A stretch of DNA of 64,000 nt from Xylaria sp. FL1777. Lineage: Eukaryota > Ascomycota > Sordariomycetes > Xylariales > Xylariaceae. Every line of letters starts with the position of its first letter. The first letter of the stretch is position 1. The DNA lies in contig MU400606.1 of NCBI GenBank assembly GCA_022578965.1, positions 62,001 to 126,000 of the forward strand, read 5' to 3'. Both the position numbers and the translations under genes were made by a program. Below the pieces are notes generated by a model. It was not told where the DNA came from, searched no databases, and was given only the letters and a program-made list of their open reading frames with translations. This document shows positions 20,326 through 33,000 of this stretch, one piece after another.

Positions 20326-22437
20326 TCATACAATGCGGATAGTAGAATGGGACTGGGTTTCTGGGTCTTGCATGCGCTGTTCAATCTCATGTAGATAACA
20401 GTCCCCGACAAACTCATATGTGTCTTCATATAAAAATCGTACAACGTACGAGCTATAGCCTCCAGGGATAGCAACTATTTGATCGTTTGTTGTGACTCCA
20501 ACCGGCGGTAGAACGTTCTGTCGCCAGCTAGGATGATTGGTTCTGTATTCATTACCACTAACCTCATTGTGAACAGAGTAACTGTCAAGATTTTCCACAG
20601 CCGTCATGCCGAAGCTGCCGCTGGTGGTCTTGAAAAGGCGTCTCCCAAAGGCATTGCGTTGCAATATAGCTATGAACGCGTCGCTCGGCACTTCTAATTG
20701 CATTCTATTCAATAGCGTATGGTTAAGTGCCAGGCCTCGTTTCCAGTAGCCGAAACCGTGAGCTTTTCGCCAGTCCGAGACAAAGGTTAGAAAGCTTTGA
20801 AAAATGTAGTCCGGAAAGGGCTGAACAACATGTTCATAGTGTTTATCCACCAGGTGGTTCCGGCCGAGCGTTTTCACAAGGTCCATCCATCGCGCCGACC
20901 TCGTAGGTTCAGTATATAGATCATCAATATCCTCATACTGCTCGGAACAGATACGGCCCACATTCTCGTTGTCAATGATAGGGGAAACATACGTTATTTC
21001 GTCGAGGAAACGCGCTGGAACCGTGAGTATGTTGTCAACAATATTGACGATCGGGGCTGTCGCTCGAGCCCGGAAGTCAAGATTCCATTGTACGAGAGCA
21101 GACTCTTGTAAGACCGGCAAGGTTCGCAGGCCAATAGTGAAATCCGGGACCCAACTCGGAAGTCCCCGAAGCGTCTTTAAACAAGGCGGAACTTCATTAC
21201 GCCAGATATCCAATTTCTGACTATCATTCAGGATGAAGCTCGCTGCTTCAACGAAGACTTGATCTATGGGTTTGGAAGAATCAATAACCGGTAAAGGCGT
21301 AAGAGGAGGCTTTCCACGAAAAATGCATAGAGGAATCATTTCATATACTAGCTGTCTTGGATCTTCATAGTGACAGTCTCGGGAAATTCGTAATAGGTCT
21401 CCTAGTTCGGTTGTGCACTCCTGGTTGTATTTTTGCCTCAAAGTGTTTATCGCCCGAGCCATCTGGAACCCTTTTACCAGCCGTGGTTTTCGCGGCATTC
21501 CAGGCAAGTGTCGTAGCGCTTTCTAAGCTGTGATGTATTGATTCAAATTGAGAGATCTTTGTCCGCAACATACAACCACTTGTTGAGCCCGCACCATCTC
21601 GCGGACACGTAGAAATGAGTCCCAGTATGGTAAATCGTAGTGGGCCTCAATAGCACAACAGAGGGTATCGTCGTCACCCGTCTGTAGGCTGGACATCTTA
21701 GTTTCATTGAGCATCGCTACAACACCCCTCCGTAGCTCACCGGAGCTCTTTCCCATGGCTGCCTGCTCTTCAACGGCCAAGTACCACAAGGAGCTCGTAT
21801 GAGCGAGGATATCAAATACCTTATCCGTCGATGCGGTCACTGGGCCAAGGTAGCCGAGTACGCCTTGGGCTCCCGTGACGCAAGTCTGCATGATGTGGTC
21901 ATACTGATCTCGATTGATAGAAGGCTGAGATAGGATATCCGCGTAACAGAGCACCGGTGAATTATTGGTGTTGAACTTCCGGTTCTCACGCAAGGACGTC
22001 TCAAGGGCTGCAGGAATTTTTACGAGATAGCCATCAAGGCGAATATCGGCAAGGTTAGGGTCTGAATCGTCGTATGAGATATACGAGAACTCCGGACGCG
22101 CCGGGTTGTAGGCTTCGTCTGAAGGTGCTACATCCAATATGGTAGACTCGGGTTGTGAAGGCATTAACCACCACAAGATCCCAGCCTTTGGTATTTGTGG
22201 AGGTCCCAAAATGGTTTGGTCATCTTGCCCTGCCCTGAGCTCGCTATCCTGCTCTATCTCGGACCCGCGATCTTGTTCCAGTATCTCAGGCTGGCGATAT
22301 CGTTCTGTCTTAGGCCCTCCATCTAGTTCTATGAACTCAAACTCACTATCTTGCCCTGCCATATCGGACTCGCTATCCTGCACCAACGAGGGCAGGCTGC
22401 CCACGCTACTCTGGTCGGTGGACTCCGTAGACGCCAT
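20326..22437 (-). CDS. HET-domain-like protein crossed by one in-frame TAG
   Basis: The open frame runs from ATG 22437 (MASTESTDQSS) to the stop at 20326 and is interrupted only by TAG at 21523-21525. Both halves are in the same frame, together about 703 codons. The N-terminal 80 residues are acidic. Then comes a degenerate HET domain: FSYISYDDSDPNLADIRLDG, LCYADILSQPSINRDQYDHI, VLGYLGPVTASTDKVFDIL and VREMVRAQQVVVCCGQRSL. The second half has HET-protein C-terminal features (WVPDFTI; IVAIPGGYSSYVVRF). HET proteins trigger cell death when incompatible hyphae fuse. A 51-nt in-phase intron (GTATGT...CTTAG, 21523-21573) would remove the stop, but it would also delete the conserved CGQRSL segment. 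The alternative is a real nonsense mutation. Both readings remain possible. Confidence 0.72.
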
Positions 22438-23967
22438 GGCTCAAATAGTTGTCTGTGATTGGTACTTGTGGCAGATCAAAATGCGGGAAGGATACAGCAT
22501 AATCCAACCTTGATTCGTCAATATTATTAATATACCTTCACAATGTTGGATGATGGACAGACGAATGCTAACAAGTAAAGTCAACAATATACAACAACAA
22601 CGGACACCTAACGTGAGAAAATCCGGGACGGCGGTATATGAACCCTCACTCCACATCGACCAGTGGGTAAAGCGCGGCCGCTCATATTTACATATTTACA
22701 GGCATGTTCAGCCGTGGACAGCAGCAGTTACGTATGCCCTCTTGCTTGGGATCTGTGGGTTGATAGTAACAGGAGCAGCACGAGATTACCTGTTGCCGTT
22801 GTAGTTGTTGCTACAGCAGCAGTAGTATTAAGCGATCATGGGAGGTCACAGCCATTACTACCTACCTCCAATGTCATATTCCCTCATTAGCAGCCCAGAT
22901 ACCAACTTCAGTGCATACCTACCGAGACAGTGCCTAGGTAGCCGGATTGGATAGGAAATGGTTCATTGTAGGAGCTACCGATATGTGTTCCTAAGCAAAG
23001 CGAAAGACTCCAGCATATTTTCCTATCAGCTAAGGTACGTCTCAGGCATTACCAATATGCAGTTGGTACCTGTTCTGGTTCCTTCGTACTTTAATATGTT
23101 GGTTGTCGTGCTTGGCCTACCACGGATTCCATCTCATTGTTCGACACTACGGAAAGTCGGACGGGCGGATTCGCAGGAGGCGCCGAGTCAACAAAGCGGC
23201 TATTTGGAAAGGGGGAGGGGGTTGTCGCCGCGACTACGACGTTGAGTGGAAGGCCAGTTACTATTTAGAATTCCAGTTTGAAGAAGGCAGAAGGCGAACA
23301 GTATATACCTACCTACCTACTGTAGATAGAGCAGGTACTTCGGTGCTGCACAAGCCACAAAACAGCCACATAATTGAAAGTGGCAAATCTCGTGGCTGAG
23401 GATAGAAGGTGAGCACTTAAGTAATTAGTACGCATATTTACAGTAGGATACTTAACCCCACCTTCACCACAACAGCCACACAATGCTGGCTACCTGTATT
23501 TACTTCCTTACTGGTGGATAGAACATAACAAATAGGCGCGGTAAGGGAAACTTCCGGCCATTGGTCCCCGAATCTACCGGTACAAAACAAAAGTTCAGAT
23601 GATTCCTTGCATCTAAGGTAGGAAAACATTCTTACATAGGGAGGTACCGGTGTATGACCTACATATATACCTGCTGGACTGGTTACACAGCTATGTAAAA
23701 TGACCAATCACTCACATGACTCCAATTTATGTTAGCATCTACCTAAGTACCTGGTATGTACCTAGGTATCTACTTGCTATCACAGGGAGGGGGTGGGGGC
23801 CAGCCTCCTAACATAACCGCTAACATGTGTACCTCCCTCCTATCCCTGAGATAGCTGAGTATCAGTGATAATCACGTCGGCGCAGTAGTGATGACGTCTT
23901 TGTCCCTTACCTGCAGTACACGTACGCAAGACCTCTCCCTACTTACATACCTACATACCTCAACCTA
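22438..23967. other. Intergenic region rich in TACCTAGGTA-like motifs
   Basis: No supported ORF. It contains repeated ACCTACCTAC, TACCTAGGTA and GTACCTAGGTATC words (about 22930 and 23310-23770), typical of promoter-like spacer in this window. Confidence 0.5.
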
Positions 23968-24477
23968 CCTTAGGGCGCCAGGCCGGTGTATGAAAAGCCT
24001 GTACTGAAGGCTCATAGGCTGTAATATGTAGTGGCGTCAATAGGCAGACACTAGGGGTTAAATTAGCCAATTATAGGAGGGCGTATTACATAAGCAGCCG
24101 TTTAATCGGTGGTATACTAACATGTCTAATAGCTAGAAAATGGTAGTTTGTTCAACAGATTTTTCAAAAAAAGAAAAACTATAATGCTTTTTTTAAAAAA
24201 AATAATATTAAAAATTTAATTTTTAATAAATAATATTATTTTTTATTTTTAATAATTTTAAAATAAAATTAATAAAAATAAAAAAAATATTTTATATAAA
24301 AATTTGTTTATTTTAATAGTATTTTTTAATAAATATTTATTTTATTATTATTATAATAGCTAGTAGTAAATTTTCTATGTAAACAGGCAGACACAAAGAT
24401 TTAAACTTAAAAAATCAGCTTATTTCTTTATCCCCTTGTTCACTTTGATTTTCCTACAGGGGGGTGGCGCCCTAAGG
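23968..24477. mobile_element. MITE-like element with 13-bp inverted repeats and TA duplication
   Basis: A 510-bp unit starts with CCTTAGGGCGCCA (23968-23980) and ends with its exact reverse complement TGGCGCCCTAAGG (24465-24477). Beyond the repeats, CC and TGTA positions also match. The element is flanked by TA on both sides (23966-23967 and 24478-24479), as expected for Tc1/mariner-type insertion. It has no ORF. The core (24188-24358) is almost pure A/T, with only two G in 171 bases. The word AGGCAGACAC occurs on both sides of the core. A non-autonomous, short DNA transposon is the best explanation; I do not recognise a named family. Confidence 0.75.
24188..24358. repeat. AT-only island inside the MITE-like element
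   Basis: 171 bp with no C and only two G, made of poly-A/T and TAATA-type words. It could result from strong RIP (C-to-T change) or be an original AT spacer. Confidence 0.85.
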
Positions 24478-25159
24478 TATACACACCTCTTCCCTGCCTT
24501 GGCGTGGTATCACACATCTTGGTTCCATACCTATAGTGTAGAGCATATCACGAACAACGTATAGTAGGTGTGCATGTCTTACGTATGCGACAAGCACCTG
24601 ACTGTTTACCCTGTTTACCTGTTGAGCGATGGCACTCTACGATGTTATGTTGCCCAGCCCTACCGGTCGCGTCGTGGTGCTGCGGCTCAATCAAAACTCG
24701 AACCGCTCAGGAATGACTCACTAAAAATAGCATTTTCATATCTACCCAGGTTCCCAGCCAGAGCTCTCGTCCATTCAATCTCAAATCGCACACATCATGT
24801 ACAACCGTACAACCTCCCTCTTTCAAACACGACACCCAACAGCCAAGTCAACAGCCAAGTCAACAGCCAAGTTTGCTGGCATGGGGGCGTAGGTCTTCTT
24901 TGTTGACGGGCTTCAGCCTACGCGCCGTGACATGGCGGTGTATGTACGAGGCTCTAGGTAGATACAAAGACAGTGAAACAGGAAGAATGTGATTTGAGTT
25001 CGTCGGTTGCCCTCACTGGCCGTACGTGATCCGGCCTCGTGTGTGTGTCTATACATACACACGCACACATATATATGCTCGCCTCTTCCGCGCGCTCTCA
25101 ACAGATGTGTCTTCTGTCTTCCATGTTTACACCAGTCAAACCTGTCCTGAACCTTCAAG
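24478..25159. other. Intergenic region, promoter of the next gene
   Basis: Contains a tandem repeat of AACAGCCAAGTC (about three copies, 24838-24872) and a CA/TATA-rich stretch (25051-25076) shortly before the ATG at 25160. No other ORF is supported. Confidence 0.5.
24838..24872. repeat. 12-bp tandem repeat, about 2.9 copies
   Basis: Unit AACAGCCAAGTC, directly repeated with no mismatch over the first two copies. Confidence 0.9.
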
Positions 25160-26038
25160 ATGCAGGCCATTGAAAAAAGTTGCGATATCAAATGCGACGT
25201 CAACGGGGTCCGCCTCCATCATCCGCGAGTTGTCTACTCGACTGATCCCCTGGCATGCCCGACATTTCTCCATATGCACGATGACAAGGGATATTGCATG
25301 CCCGATACCATTTCCACAAGCTCACTCATCATCAAGCACCGAGCACCCACTACCAATAACTGGGAGTACTTTTACCTAACGTCAGACCTAAACCCCCCAC
25401 AAGGTCATGGGACCGATGACACACAGAAATATCGTCCGATGCGTCTGGGTAGATGTACCCCCGTCGGAATGAAAGTCAAATATCCTGACTCATATAAATT
25501 GAGAGAGTTCCATGAGTTCATCGAGCTTGTTCACGTTCATAAACAAAAAAATGAATCTCAATCGGCCTTCCTTGGGCGGATGGCGATGGCCAGTTTTGAG
25601 CAACGATCTCCGGTTTCGCTTCGAGATTTGTCTTCTCAAGTGACGAGTATCGAGGAGATCCAGAAGACTTACAATAAATGGCGTGCCAGCAAGCAAGAAG
25701 GCAGAATACCTTCCATTGCTATCGAGCGATACCAGCAGACTCTCTACACGCCGACGATCTACACTGCCGATGGCAAGGGTGAGGATTATCATCTGCAAAT
25801 ACCAATATGTGGTAGTGACTCGGGAGATATCAAGTTGGCAGGATCGGATAATGGCAGCCTAGTCCATGAATGGGGCCAGGAAGATGGTACCGCCGGCAAA
25901 CCTTCTGGCAAAATACTCGGAATCGTCGAGTCTCTGTCAACATGGAGTACGGTCGATTACGCAGTGATCCAACCCATGTTATTTGTTATCGAAGATCTTC
26001 GCGAGCGCCTCTATGTCTTGTTCCAGCGCCCCAAGTAG
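25160..26038 (+). CDS. Hypothetical protein, 292 aa
   Basis: Single-exon ORF starting at ATG 25160 (MQAIEKSCDIKCDVNG) and ending at TAG 26036-26038. No signal peptide, membrane segment or known motif is recognised. Composition is that of a soluble globular protein with balanced charges. Notable segments are WEYFYLTSDLNPPQGHG, FHEFIELVHVHKQKNE and ALFVIEDLRERLYVLFQ-like helices near the C-terminus. The length and lack of internal stops in a stop-rich neighbourhood support a real gene. It sits alone between two long spacers and has no adjacent partner. I cannot assign a function. Confidence 0.65.
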   Translation: MQAIEKSCDIKCDVNGVRLHHPRVVYSTDPLACPTFLHMHDDKGYCMPDTISTSSLIIKHRAPTTNNWEYFYLTSDLNPPQGHGTDDTQKYRPMRLGRCTPVGMKVKYPDSYKLREFHEFIELVHVHKQKNESQSAFLGRMAMASFEQRSPVSLRDLSSQVTSIEEIQKTYNKWRASKQEGRIPSIAIERYQQTLYTPTIYTADGKGEDYHLQIPICGSDSGDIKLAGSDNGSLVHEWGQEDGTAGKPSGKILGIVESLSTWSTVDYAVIQPMLFVIEDLRERLYVLFQRPK

Positions 26039-27625
26039 CGGCACTAGAAGCAGCTTGAAGACCAGAGTAAAATCTACCTTTATTATGTTGGGCAGGAAAC
26101 ATCTACTGAAGGGCGCAAATGGCAGGCTTCTGGTGAGGGCTAAAAATCTTTTAGGAAGGTTATCAGGTTAGCGATGGCAGTATGCGTTGTCAAATTAATC
26201 ACCCCGTTTACAATAATAGTACTCTAAGAAATTCACGTTTCCTTGTGAATGCATATCTGTTGACAGAATCCATCAATAGTAGATGTAGTAAGATAGAACA
26301 GGTGCCTTCTAGCAATCATCTTAATTCTCTTCGTAGGTTCGACCGCAGCTCTTCCATTGTCATAAAAGTGCATATTTCTCGTCCTATCAAGCCCGATTTC
26401 TAGTCCTGCCTACAATGAGGGAGGCCTCTTTCTGGTATCTGAATTGCAGTCCGCATAGATGTTTCTAGTGCTGGCCTCGCGCCACCGCTTGTTAGTAAGG
26501 ACTCATGCAAAAAGAATACGCCGGAAACACACACGAGCCCCGACGCATCCGAGGTCGCAGACCTCTTGCTCAACGCCCACGGCGAGGACATCCATACGCT
26601 AGATCGATTATAAAGAGCTGCCGACTTGCTGCGCTCCAGCTTACAGGGATACTCAAACATGGACAATAATCGGATGATAATAGGTCTGCGAGATTTGGCC
26701 TACATACGCAGTATGGCTCGGATGCGGCAATGCACGTTGCACGGCAAGACCCGGAACCAAAGAGAACCTGCGTAAGCCGCCCGGGTTCCTAACACAACAC
26801 AACAGGCATTCTCCAAGCCACGGGAAGCTATAGGATACTGTTATTCTATAGTATATGTTTATGAAGACTATCGAGGCATTTCTGTACATGAACACCAAAT
26901 CTTGGGTGTAAATGTACTGTAGAATGCTTCCCGACTTAGAGTACAAGATATTGACTTCACTCATCTGACCTAGCAAAACACAAAGCTCTCATCGAGCCTT
27001 TGTCAGCAACCAGGATCATTCTCACGTAACATCTTCAGGACGCTATCATTGGACGAGAGAAATGCAAAAGCAGAATCTCATCTTTTGAGTCGGCTCACCT
27101 GATATACAGGGCTACACCGTAGCGTCAAATAAAGTAGGCTAAACAACGACTTGTCAACATTGGCTATCCTATCCGAGAAGCTTGCTTATTGGCGGCTTAT
27201 TCGCTACTGGCAATGACTCAAAAGTCAATGATGTGCCCCAGGGTGAGGGAAACAGAAGTTAAAAAGAACAACATAGTGCAGATAGAAGATAATTAATACA
27301 CCACATGTAACAAATACTATACTAGGTACACAGGCAGGCTCACTTCGCCTGTATATACAGCGTGCAAAGTTACAGCTCGTATAGCCTCCACCAATCGCAG
27401 CCAAGCATCGTCGCGCCAATCACTAAAAACGGGAGGAACTGGCGATCGTCACACAGCAGATGCACCTATCAACAGGCAAATAACAACAGTAGCAGCAGTA
27501 GCAGCAGTAGCAGCAGCAGCAGCAGGCCTAATTAATCTACACAGTGAGACAGCCTGTACTGCGTATGTATGAGGTAATACGCAGTATATACACATCAACA
27601 GCGCTAGCTACATACATAGCATAGC
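26039..27625. other. Intergenic region
   Basis: About 1.6 kb without a supported ORF. Near its right end is an AGC-type microsatellite (27489-27522), then a TATA-like TATATACACA segment about 40 bp before the Zn2Cys6 start. Confidence 0.5.
27489..27522. repeat. (AGC/AGT) trinucleotide microsatellite
   Basis: Run of AGTAGC and AGC triplets, 34 bp, in the upstream region of the Zn2Cys6 gene. Confidence 0.85.
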
Positions 27626-29605
27626 ATGCCCATCGTCGCGGGCGCCTACTGGGACCTCCTAGACCGCAGCACACACCCGGCGAAGCGCCGCCGCGCAGCC
27701 CACGCGAAGGCCCGCACAGGCTGCGCGACGTGCAAGCGGCGGAGGGTCAAGTGCGACGAGGCGAAGCCGTCGTGTGCGCGGTGCGCCAAGTCGGGGCATC
27801 GATGCGCGGGCTATGAGGCGTCCACCACCACCGCCACTACCACCACCACTACCGGCAATAGCAGCAGTAGCGGGGACGGGGGTCGTCTAAAGCATCGTCA
27901 TGATCATGATCCCGATAGAACAAGACTCGGCGCCGGCGCCCCCCTTCTTCTCCGGCCGAAGCCAAACTCAGGCTTCGGTTTAGGCTTGGGCTGCGACCTC
28001 GTGCGCGCCTCCCTGACGCCGACGTACCTCGACGTCGGCGACGCGCTGTACTTCGACCGCTTCAGGGGCCAGGTCCTGGCCGACCTCGCCGTGTGGTGCG
28101 GCGCGCGGTACTGGCGGCAGACGGTGCTGCGCGAGGTGCTGCGCGACAAGACGGTGCAGCACGCCGCACTCGGGGCGGCTGCTATGCTTATGGATATCGA
28201 GGAGCAACAGCGCGTTGCGTGCGCGCGGACGTGTAGGATAGGGAGGGGGAGGAGGAAGAGGGAGTCGCGGGAGGAGAGCTTGGGGGTGAAAAAAGGGGCG
28301 GTAGTAGACGAAACAAGAACAGTAATGGTAATGCAAGGGGGAGAAAAAGATAGAGAGGGTGAAGAAGAAGAAGAAATAGGAGAGGCAGGAGAAGCGGAAC
28401 AAGAAGAAGTACAACCCCTCTTACCAGTAGTCGCCCTCTCTAACCGAAGTGCACACGGCAAGGCCGCATTACGCCATTACACGGCGTCAATCGGGCTATG
28501 CCGCCAGGCGCTGGCAACGGAGGGGTTGACGGCCTCGACGGTACGGCCGAGTCTAACGGCGACCTTCTTCTACTCCGTGTTCGAGCTGGTGCAGGGGAAT
28601 GTAGGCGAAGCAGACCGGCTCCTAAGCAGCGGGGTGTCACTACTAGACGACGCGCTGGCGCGGCGCAGCGCAGACGGCGCCCCGGCGCTGGTGGCGGACG
28701 ACGAGCTGCACGAGATCCAGCTGGCCTTCGACCGCATGCGGGTGACGTGGGGACTATGCCCGTACTTCGGGGGCCAACGCGACGGGACGGCACACCCGCA
28801 CAGGAGAGCGGCGCAGAACGGGATACTGCACTTCGAGCTGCCATCGCCCGACGCGCCAGTGCGCACGAAGCAAGTCTTCTGGAACGCCTTCTCAAGCGCC
28901 TTCGGCCAATTCATGGCAGACGCGCAGGACACGATGACGTCGCGGGGGATACCAGCAGAGGAGAAGAAGGCTGTGCTCCCGGGGATCCTAGCGCAGCGCG
29001 CGAACTATCTAACCCAACTGCACTACTGGCTGCCGATCCTGGAGGACCTGTGCGCGCAGGACCCCGGGTCGGCGGTGCTGGGCACGACTAAGGTGTACGC
29101 GCAGACGGCGATCGTGTTCCTGGACTGCTTCCTCGACGGCTCGGAGCTCGCGTACGACGACCACGCGTCCGTATTCAGCGACATTGTGGCAACGTACGAG
29201 CGTCTGCTGCCGTCGTCGTCGTCGTCGTCGTTGTTACAATCGCAATCGCGGGACCACCTCCGCTTCACGCTCGACGTCGACCTGTTCCACATCATCACCT
29301 TCACGGTGAGCAAGTGCCGGGACCGTGCGACGCGGGCGCGCGCGCTGCGCGTCTTCGGGGAGATGACGCGGCGCCAGGCGCTGTGGACGAACTCGGGCAT
29401 GCTGGCGGCTCTCGCGGCGCTCGCGGAGCTCGAGGATAAGGGCCGCGACGCCGATGGCTTCCTGCCGCCTGAGGCGCGCTACTGCTACGCGAGCTCGGAA
29501 TGGGATTTCCAGAAACGCCAGATGATGGCCGTCTTCGTGCCCGTGATGTCTACGCCAGGCCAGCCGGACGGCGCGTTTACTGTTCGCGTACCCATAAACT
29601 TTTAA
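27626..29605 (+). CDS. Zn2Cys6 fungal-type transcription factor
   Basis: Single-exon ORF of 659 aa from ATG 27626 ([10 protein letters not shown]). The binuclear zinc cluster is complete: C33, C36, C43, C50, C53 and C60 in [18 protein letters not shown] and [12 protein letters not shown], spacing CX2CX6CX6CX2CX6C. A basic stretch ([11 protein letters not shown]) precedes it. Low-complexity Thr/Ser and Glu-rich linkers follow ([26 protein letters not shown]). A middle-to-C-terminal helical region (about residues 290-640) resembles the fungal-specific regulatory domain of the type often paired with this cluster. The gene is markedly GC-richer than its flanks, and its codons favour G/C at third positions. 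It is a nuclear DNA-binding regulator; targets cannot be read from sequence. The nearest likely target is the ABC transporter downstream, which is speculation. Confidence 0.9.
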   Translation: MPIVAGAYWDLLDRSTHPAKRRRAAHAKARTGCATCKRRRVKCDEAKPSCARCAKSGHRCAGYEASTTTATTTTTTGNSSSSGDGGRLKHRHDHDPDRTRLGAGAPLLLRPKPNSGFGLGLGCDLVRASLTPTYLDVGDALYFDRFRGQVLADLAVWCGARYWRQTVLREVLRDKTVQHAALGAAAMLMDIEEQQRVACARTCRIGRGRRKRESREESLGVKKGAVVDETRTVMVMQGGEKDREGEEEEEIGEAGEAEQEEVQPLLPVVALSNRSAHGKAALRHYTASIGLCRQALATEGLTASTVRPSLTATFFYSVFELVQGNVGEADRLLSSGVSLLDDALARRSADGAPALVADDELHEIQLAFDRMRVTWGLCPYFGGQRDGTAHPHRRAAQNGILHFELPSPDAPVRTKQVFWNAFSSAFGQFMADAQDTMTSRGIPAEEKKAVLPGILAQRANYLTQLHYWLPILEDLCAQDPGSAVLGTTKVYAQTAIVFLDCFLDGSELAYDDHASVFSDIVATYERLLPSSSSSSLLQSQSRDHLRFTLDVDLFHIITFTVSKCRDRATRARALRVFGEMTRRQALWTNSGMLAALAALAELEDKGRDADGFLPPEARYCYASSEWDFQKRQMMAVFVPVMSTPGQPDGAFTVRVPINF

Positions 29606-30063
29606 GGCTGTTGTGTAAGATACAAAATATTAACCGCTGTAACCCTACGTCTTGATGATTATCATGGATAGTGGTTAAAGAGACAGTGGAAGTGTAATAC
29701 TACACAAGGTGGGCTATCATGTACATATATATTTGTATAAATAGAATTCATCCTTCGCTCACGATTAAGCAGTCAAATGACTGAGTCACATAGAATATCA
29801 AGGATGGAACTATAGTAGTTCATAATAACATCTATTCTCCTATGCGTGATTAGCAACGAACTAACTTTGTTTTTACAAGGCTTGTGGTGCCAATAGAGAA
29901 AGATGTAAATGACAGGGTAATAGCCTCCGTCTACCACCCATGAACCAAACGCCAAGTAGTATATGATAGAAACCAATATATGCAGCACCCTCGGACTTCC
30001 AATAGACGAAGTAACTCGAAGTTAGCATTCTGCTCCGTCGAATAGACAAGTTCTGACGTCTTT
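29606..30063. other. Convergent 3' spacer
   Basis: No ORF is supported. It holds the 3' ends of the plus-strand Zn2Cys6 gene and the minus-strand ABC transporter gene. Confidence 0.5.
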
Positions 30064-33000
30064 CTACTCGACGTTTACGAGTTGCTTGTCTTCCCATGCT
30101 TTCTTCGCAGCTTTTTGTAAGCTATCTAAATCGCCGCTCATTTCGCACATACTCCTAAAAGTGCCTGTCTTCTTTTTCAGGAGTTCATGAGGATGATCGT
30201 ATTCGACAACAGCCCCATGGTCTAGGACTAGTACCTTGTCGTAATCGACAATCGTGGCAAGACGATGTGCTATGGTAATGATAGTCGTGTTTAGTTCTCG
30301 GATAGTCTCCTGAATCTTCGAGTCGGTATTGTAGTCAATCGATGCCGTGGCCTCGTCCATGACAAGCACTTTCGGGGCTTTGAGCATCGCACGCGCGAGA
30401 CAGAGAAGCTGTCGCTGGCCTTGAGAGAGATTCGAGCCAGACTCTGCAACAGGCGACGAAAGATCGAGAAAGATGTTTTTGTTAGTGGCACTCGGTGTGG
30501 ATGCCCCTGTAGCTATCGTATCACCTACATCACTGCTAGTGATTTCTTCGGCAAGTGCTGTCGTTGTGGCTTGTGTCGAAACAGCTTCAGGGAGCAGGGC
30601 CTCAGATGCGCCAATCAAATGCACTTTTCTAAGCGCCGAAAAGATTTCTTCGTCGGTGTATAGGTCAAACGGGTCCAGATTGGTTCGGATGTTGCCGGTA
30701 AATAGTGTAGGATCTTGAGGGACAATCGTGATTGCCTGCCTAAGATCTTTGAGGCCAATCAATCCGATATCGACGTCATCAATCAAAATTTTGCCAGTTT
30801 CCGCTTCAAGTGCACGGAAAATTGCAAGTGTGAGAGAACTCTTTCCAGCACCGGTTCTGCCCACAATGCCAACCTTTTCTCGAGGCTCAATTTTGAAAGT
30901 AACGTTTTTCAAGACTGGATCTAACTCTTTTCGATATCTTGTAGAGTAACCGATGAATTCAACACTTCCATGAGCTGGCCAGTTGTGAGGGGGTCGGTTC
31001 TGCTCGTTGATTGCCGCCGGTTCTTGTTCAACGTCGAGATACTCTTTAACCCGTTCCACGGAGTTCATATTCTGCTCATTCATGGCATATAATCTGATCA
31101 GCCAGAGCATATTTTCTGAGAAACCAATGGCATAGCTCAAGGATAGACCAGCAGAGCCAGGATCAATCTTCCCAATGCTGACGATAACAAACACGCCGGC
31201 AAAGAAAGCTACGAGATCGCCAAGAAGATCCGTTCGAAATGAGAGCCATCTGTTAGCGCCCCACAAGAAGATGAACGGACGTAATTGTTTGTTGATCCTG
31301 CTGAGGTTGTCGCGAATAAAACGTCGTTCGTCGCCGTAAGCACGGATAGTTGTCACACCTGATAGGGTCTCACCGAACTGCTGGAAGAGAGGACTTCGAT
31401 TAACCGACTCGAGTCGCTTCAAATCGCGAGAAGCACGAAGATAAAACATAGCCACGAAGATAAATAGAGCGGTAATGAAAACAGCAGCGATAAGGAAGCC
31501 AGGGGTAATGGCTGCGATCAGTACGACAGTAATGAGAATACCCATCGCACAGGTCATAACACCGATCGCAACACCTGCTACCTCTTGATCGATAGCTTCA
31601 AGATCCTTACTGAACCGATTCATCAGCTGCCCAAGAGGTGTCACATCAAAAAACTTGAACTTCGCCCGGGAGACTGCCGTCATCAATCGATTATGGAGTT
31701 TCCACGACGCAGTAAGAGACCCATAGAACAGCCACAAGTCTCGTATCAGAGCTAATAGGGCCCCAAAGATACCTATAAGGGCTAGGATCATGAGGTAATA
31801 ATTCACGTTGACTTCTGGGATATCCAATGTTGAGTAGTCTGGAGATGGTCCGAACATGCTAATTGCAGTACCCTTTGCATATTGCGCGATGGAGGCGAAA
31901 TAAGAACGAGAAACTGAGGGACTAGCAGAATTTTGCGACGCAATGCTAAAGTGGATGCGAGAGACTTCTTCGACTCCCGATACGTATTGATTCGCCCATT
32001 CTTTGATCCAGATATTTGACGCAACTCCACTAAGTTGTTGTGTAGTAAACACAACAACGGTGATTGCCCAGAACCACCAGCGACCCATGGCACCGAGATA
32101 GAGTCTCATGACAGACCACTTCACTGCACCAGTAGCCTTGTCCTCTACCATAGCATCCTGTTTCGGCGTGGACTTTTTTGGTATAGCCTTTCCATTGGCA
32201 ATTACATCTGCATCATTGATCAATGTATCTCCACTCTCCTCACCAACGCTGGAGGGAGCTCGGGACGGAAGACGCGAGGCCTGCTGGGAACTTGGTCGGG
32301 ATTTATTTCGCATTTCCTCACCCAGTTTCCCCGATTCAATGACTTCGAGCGAAGGACCTTGAACAGCTACTCTGCCATTGTCTAACAGCACCACATAATC
32401 AGACAAGGGAACGCAGAGCGTCGTATTGTGCGTGACAAGTATGCAAGTTCTGCCCTTCATCAGGGGGCCATTAATGCAATTGCTGAAAATCCATTTGGCG
32501 GTGTGGGAGTCAACAGCACTAAGACAATCATCCAAAAGGAGATGCTGAGAGTTTGAGTATACAGCACGGGCTAGAGAAATTCTCTGTTTCTGACCGCCTG
32601 ACAGAGTTATGCCATTTTCTCCAACCAGTGTCTCGTCGCCGTTATCCAGGATTTGCAAATCTCGCTCGAGAGCACAAGCCACTAGAACATCTTTATATCT
32701 CTTCTCATCATATGCCGACGAAAACAATATGTTCTCTTTGATATTAGCGTTGACTAGCCAGGCAGTTTGAGCAACGTAGGCACAAGTATCAGCCAGTCCT
32801 GTAGCAGGATCTGGACGGACATCCTCTCGGCTACGACCACCGGGGAGATAAACATTTCCCTTCGTCAGTGTCATCTCACCGAGAAGCGCCATCAACATAG
32901 ACGTCTTGCCAGAACCAGTAGGACCTCCAATAATGTTGAGCTTCCCAATTCTGAAGTCGATGTTCAAATCTAGGAGGCGGAAAGCCACGGATCCATCAGC

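Noticed and set aside
27904..29400. Several antisense and alternate-frame ORFs over the Zn2Cys6 gene
   Set aside because: High GC content removes stops in all frames; their compositions (Arg, Ser and Pro-rich) are typical of shadows.
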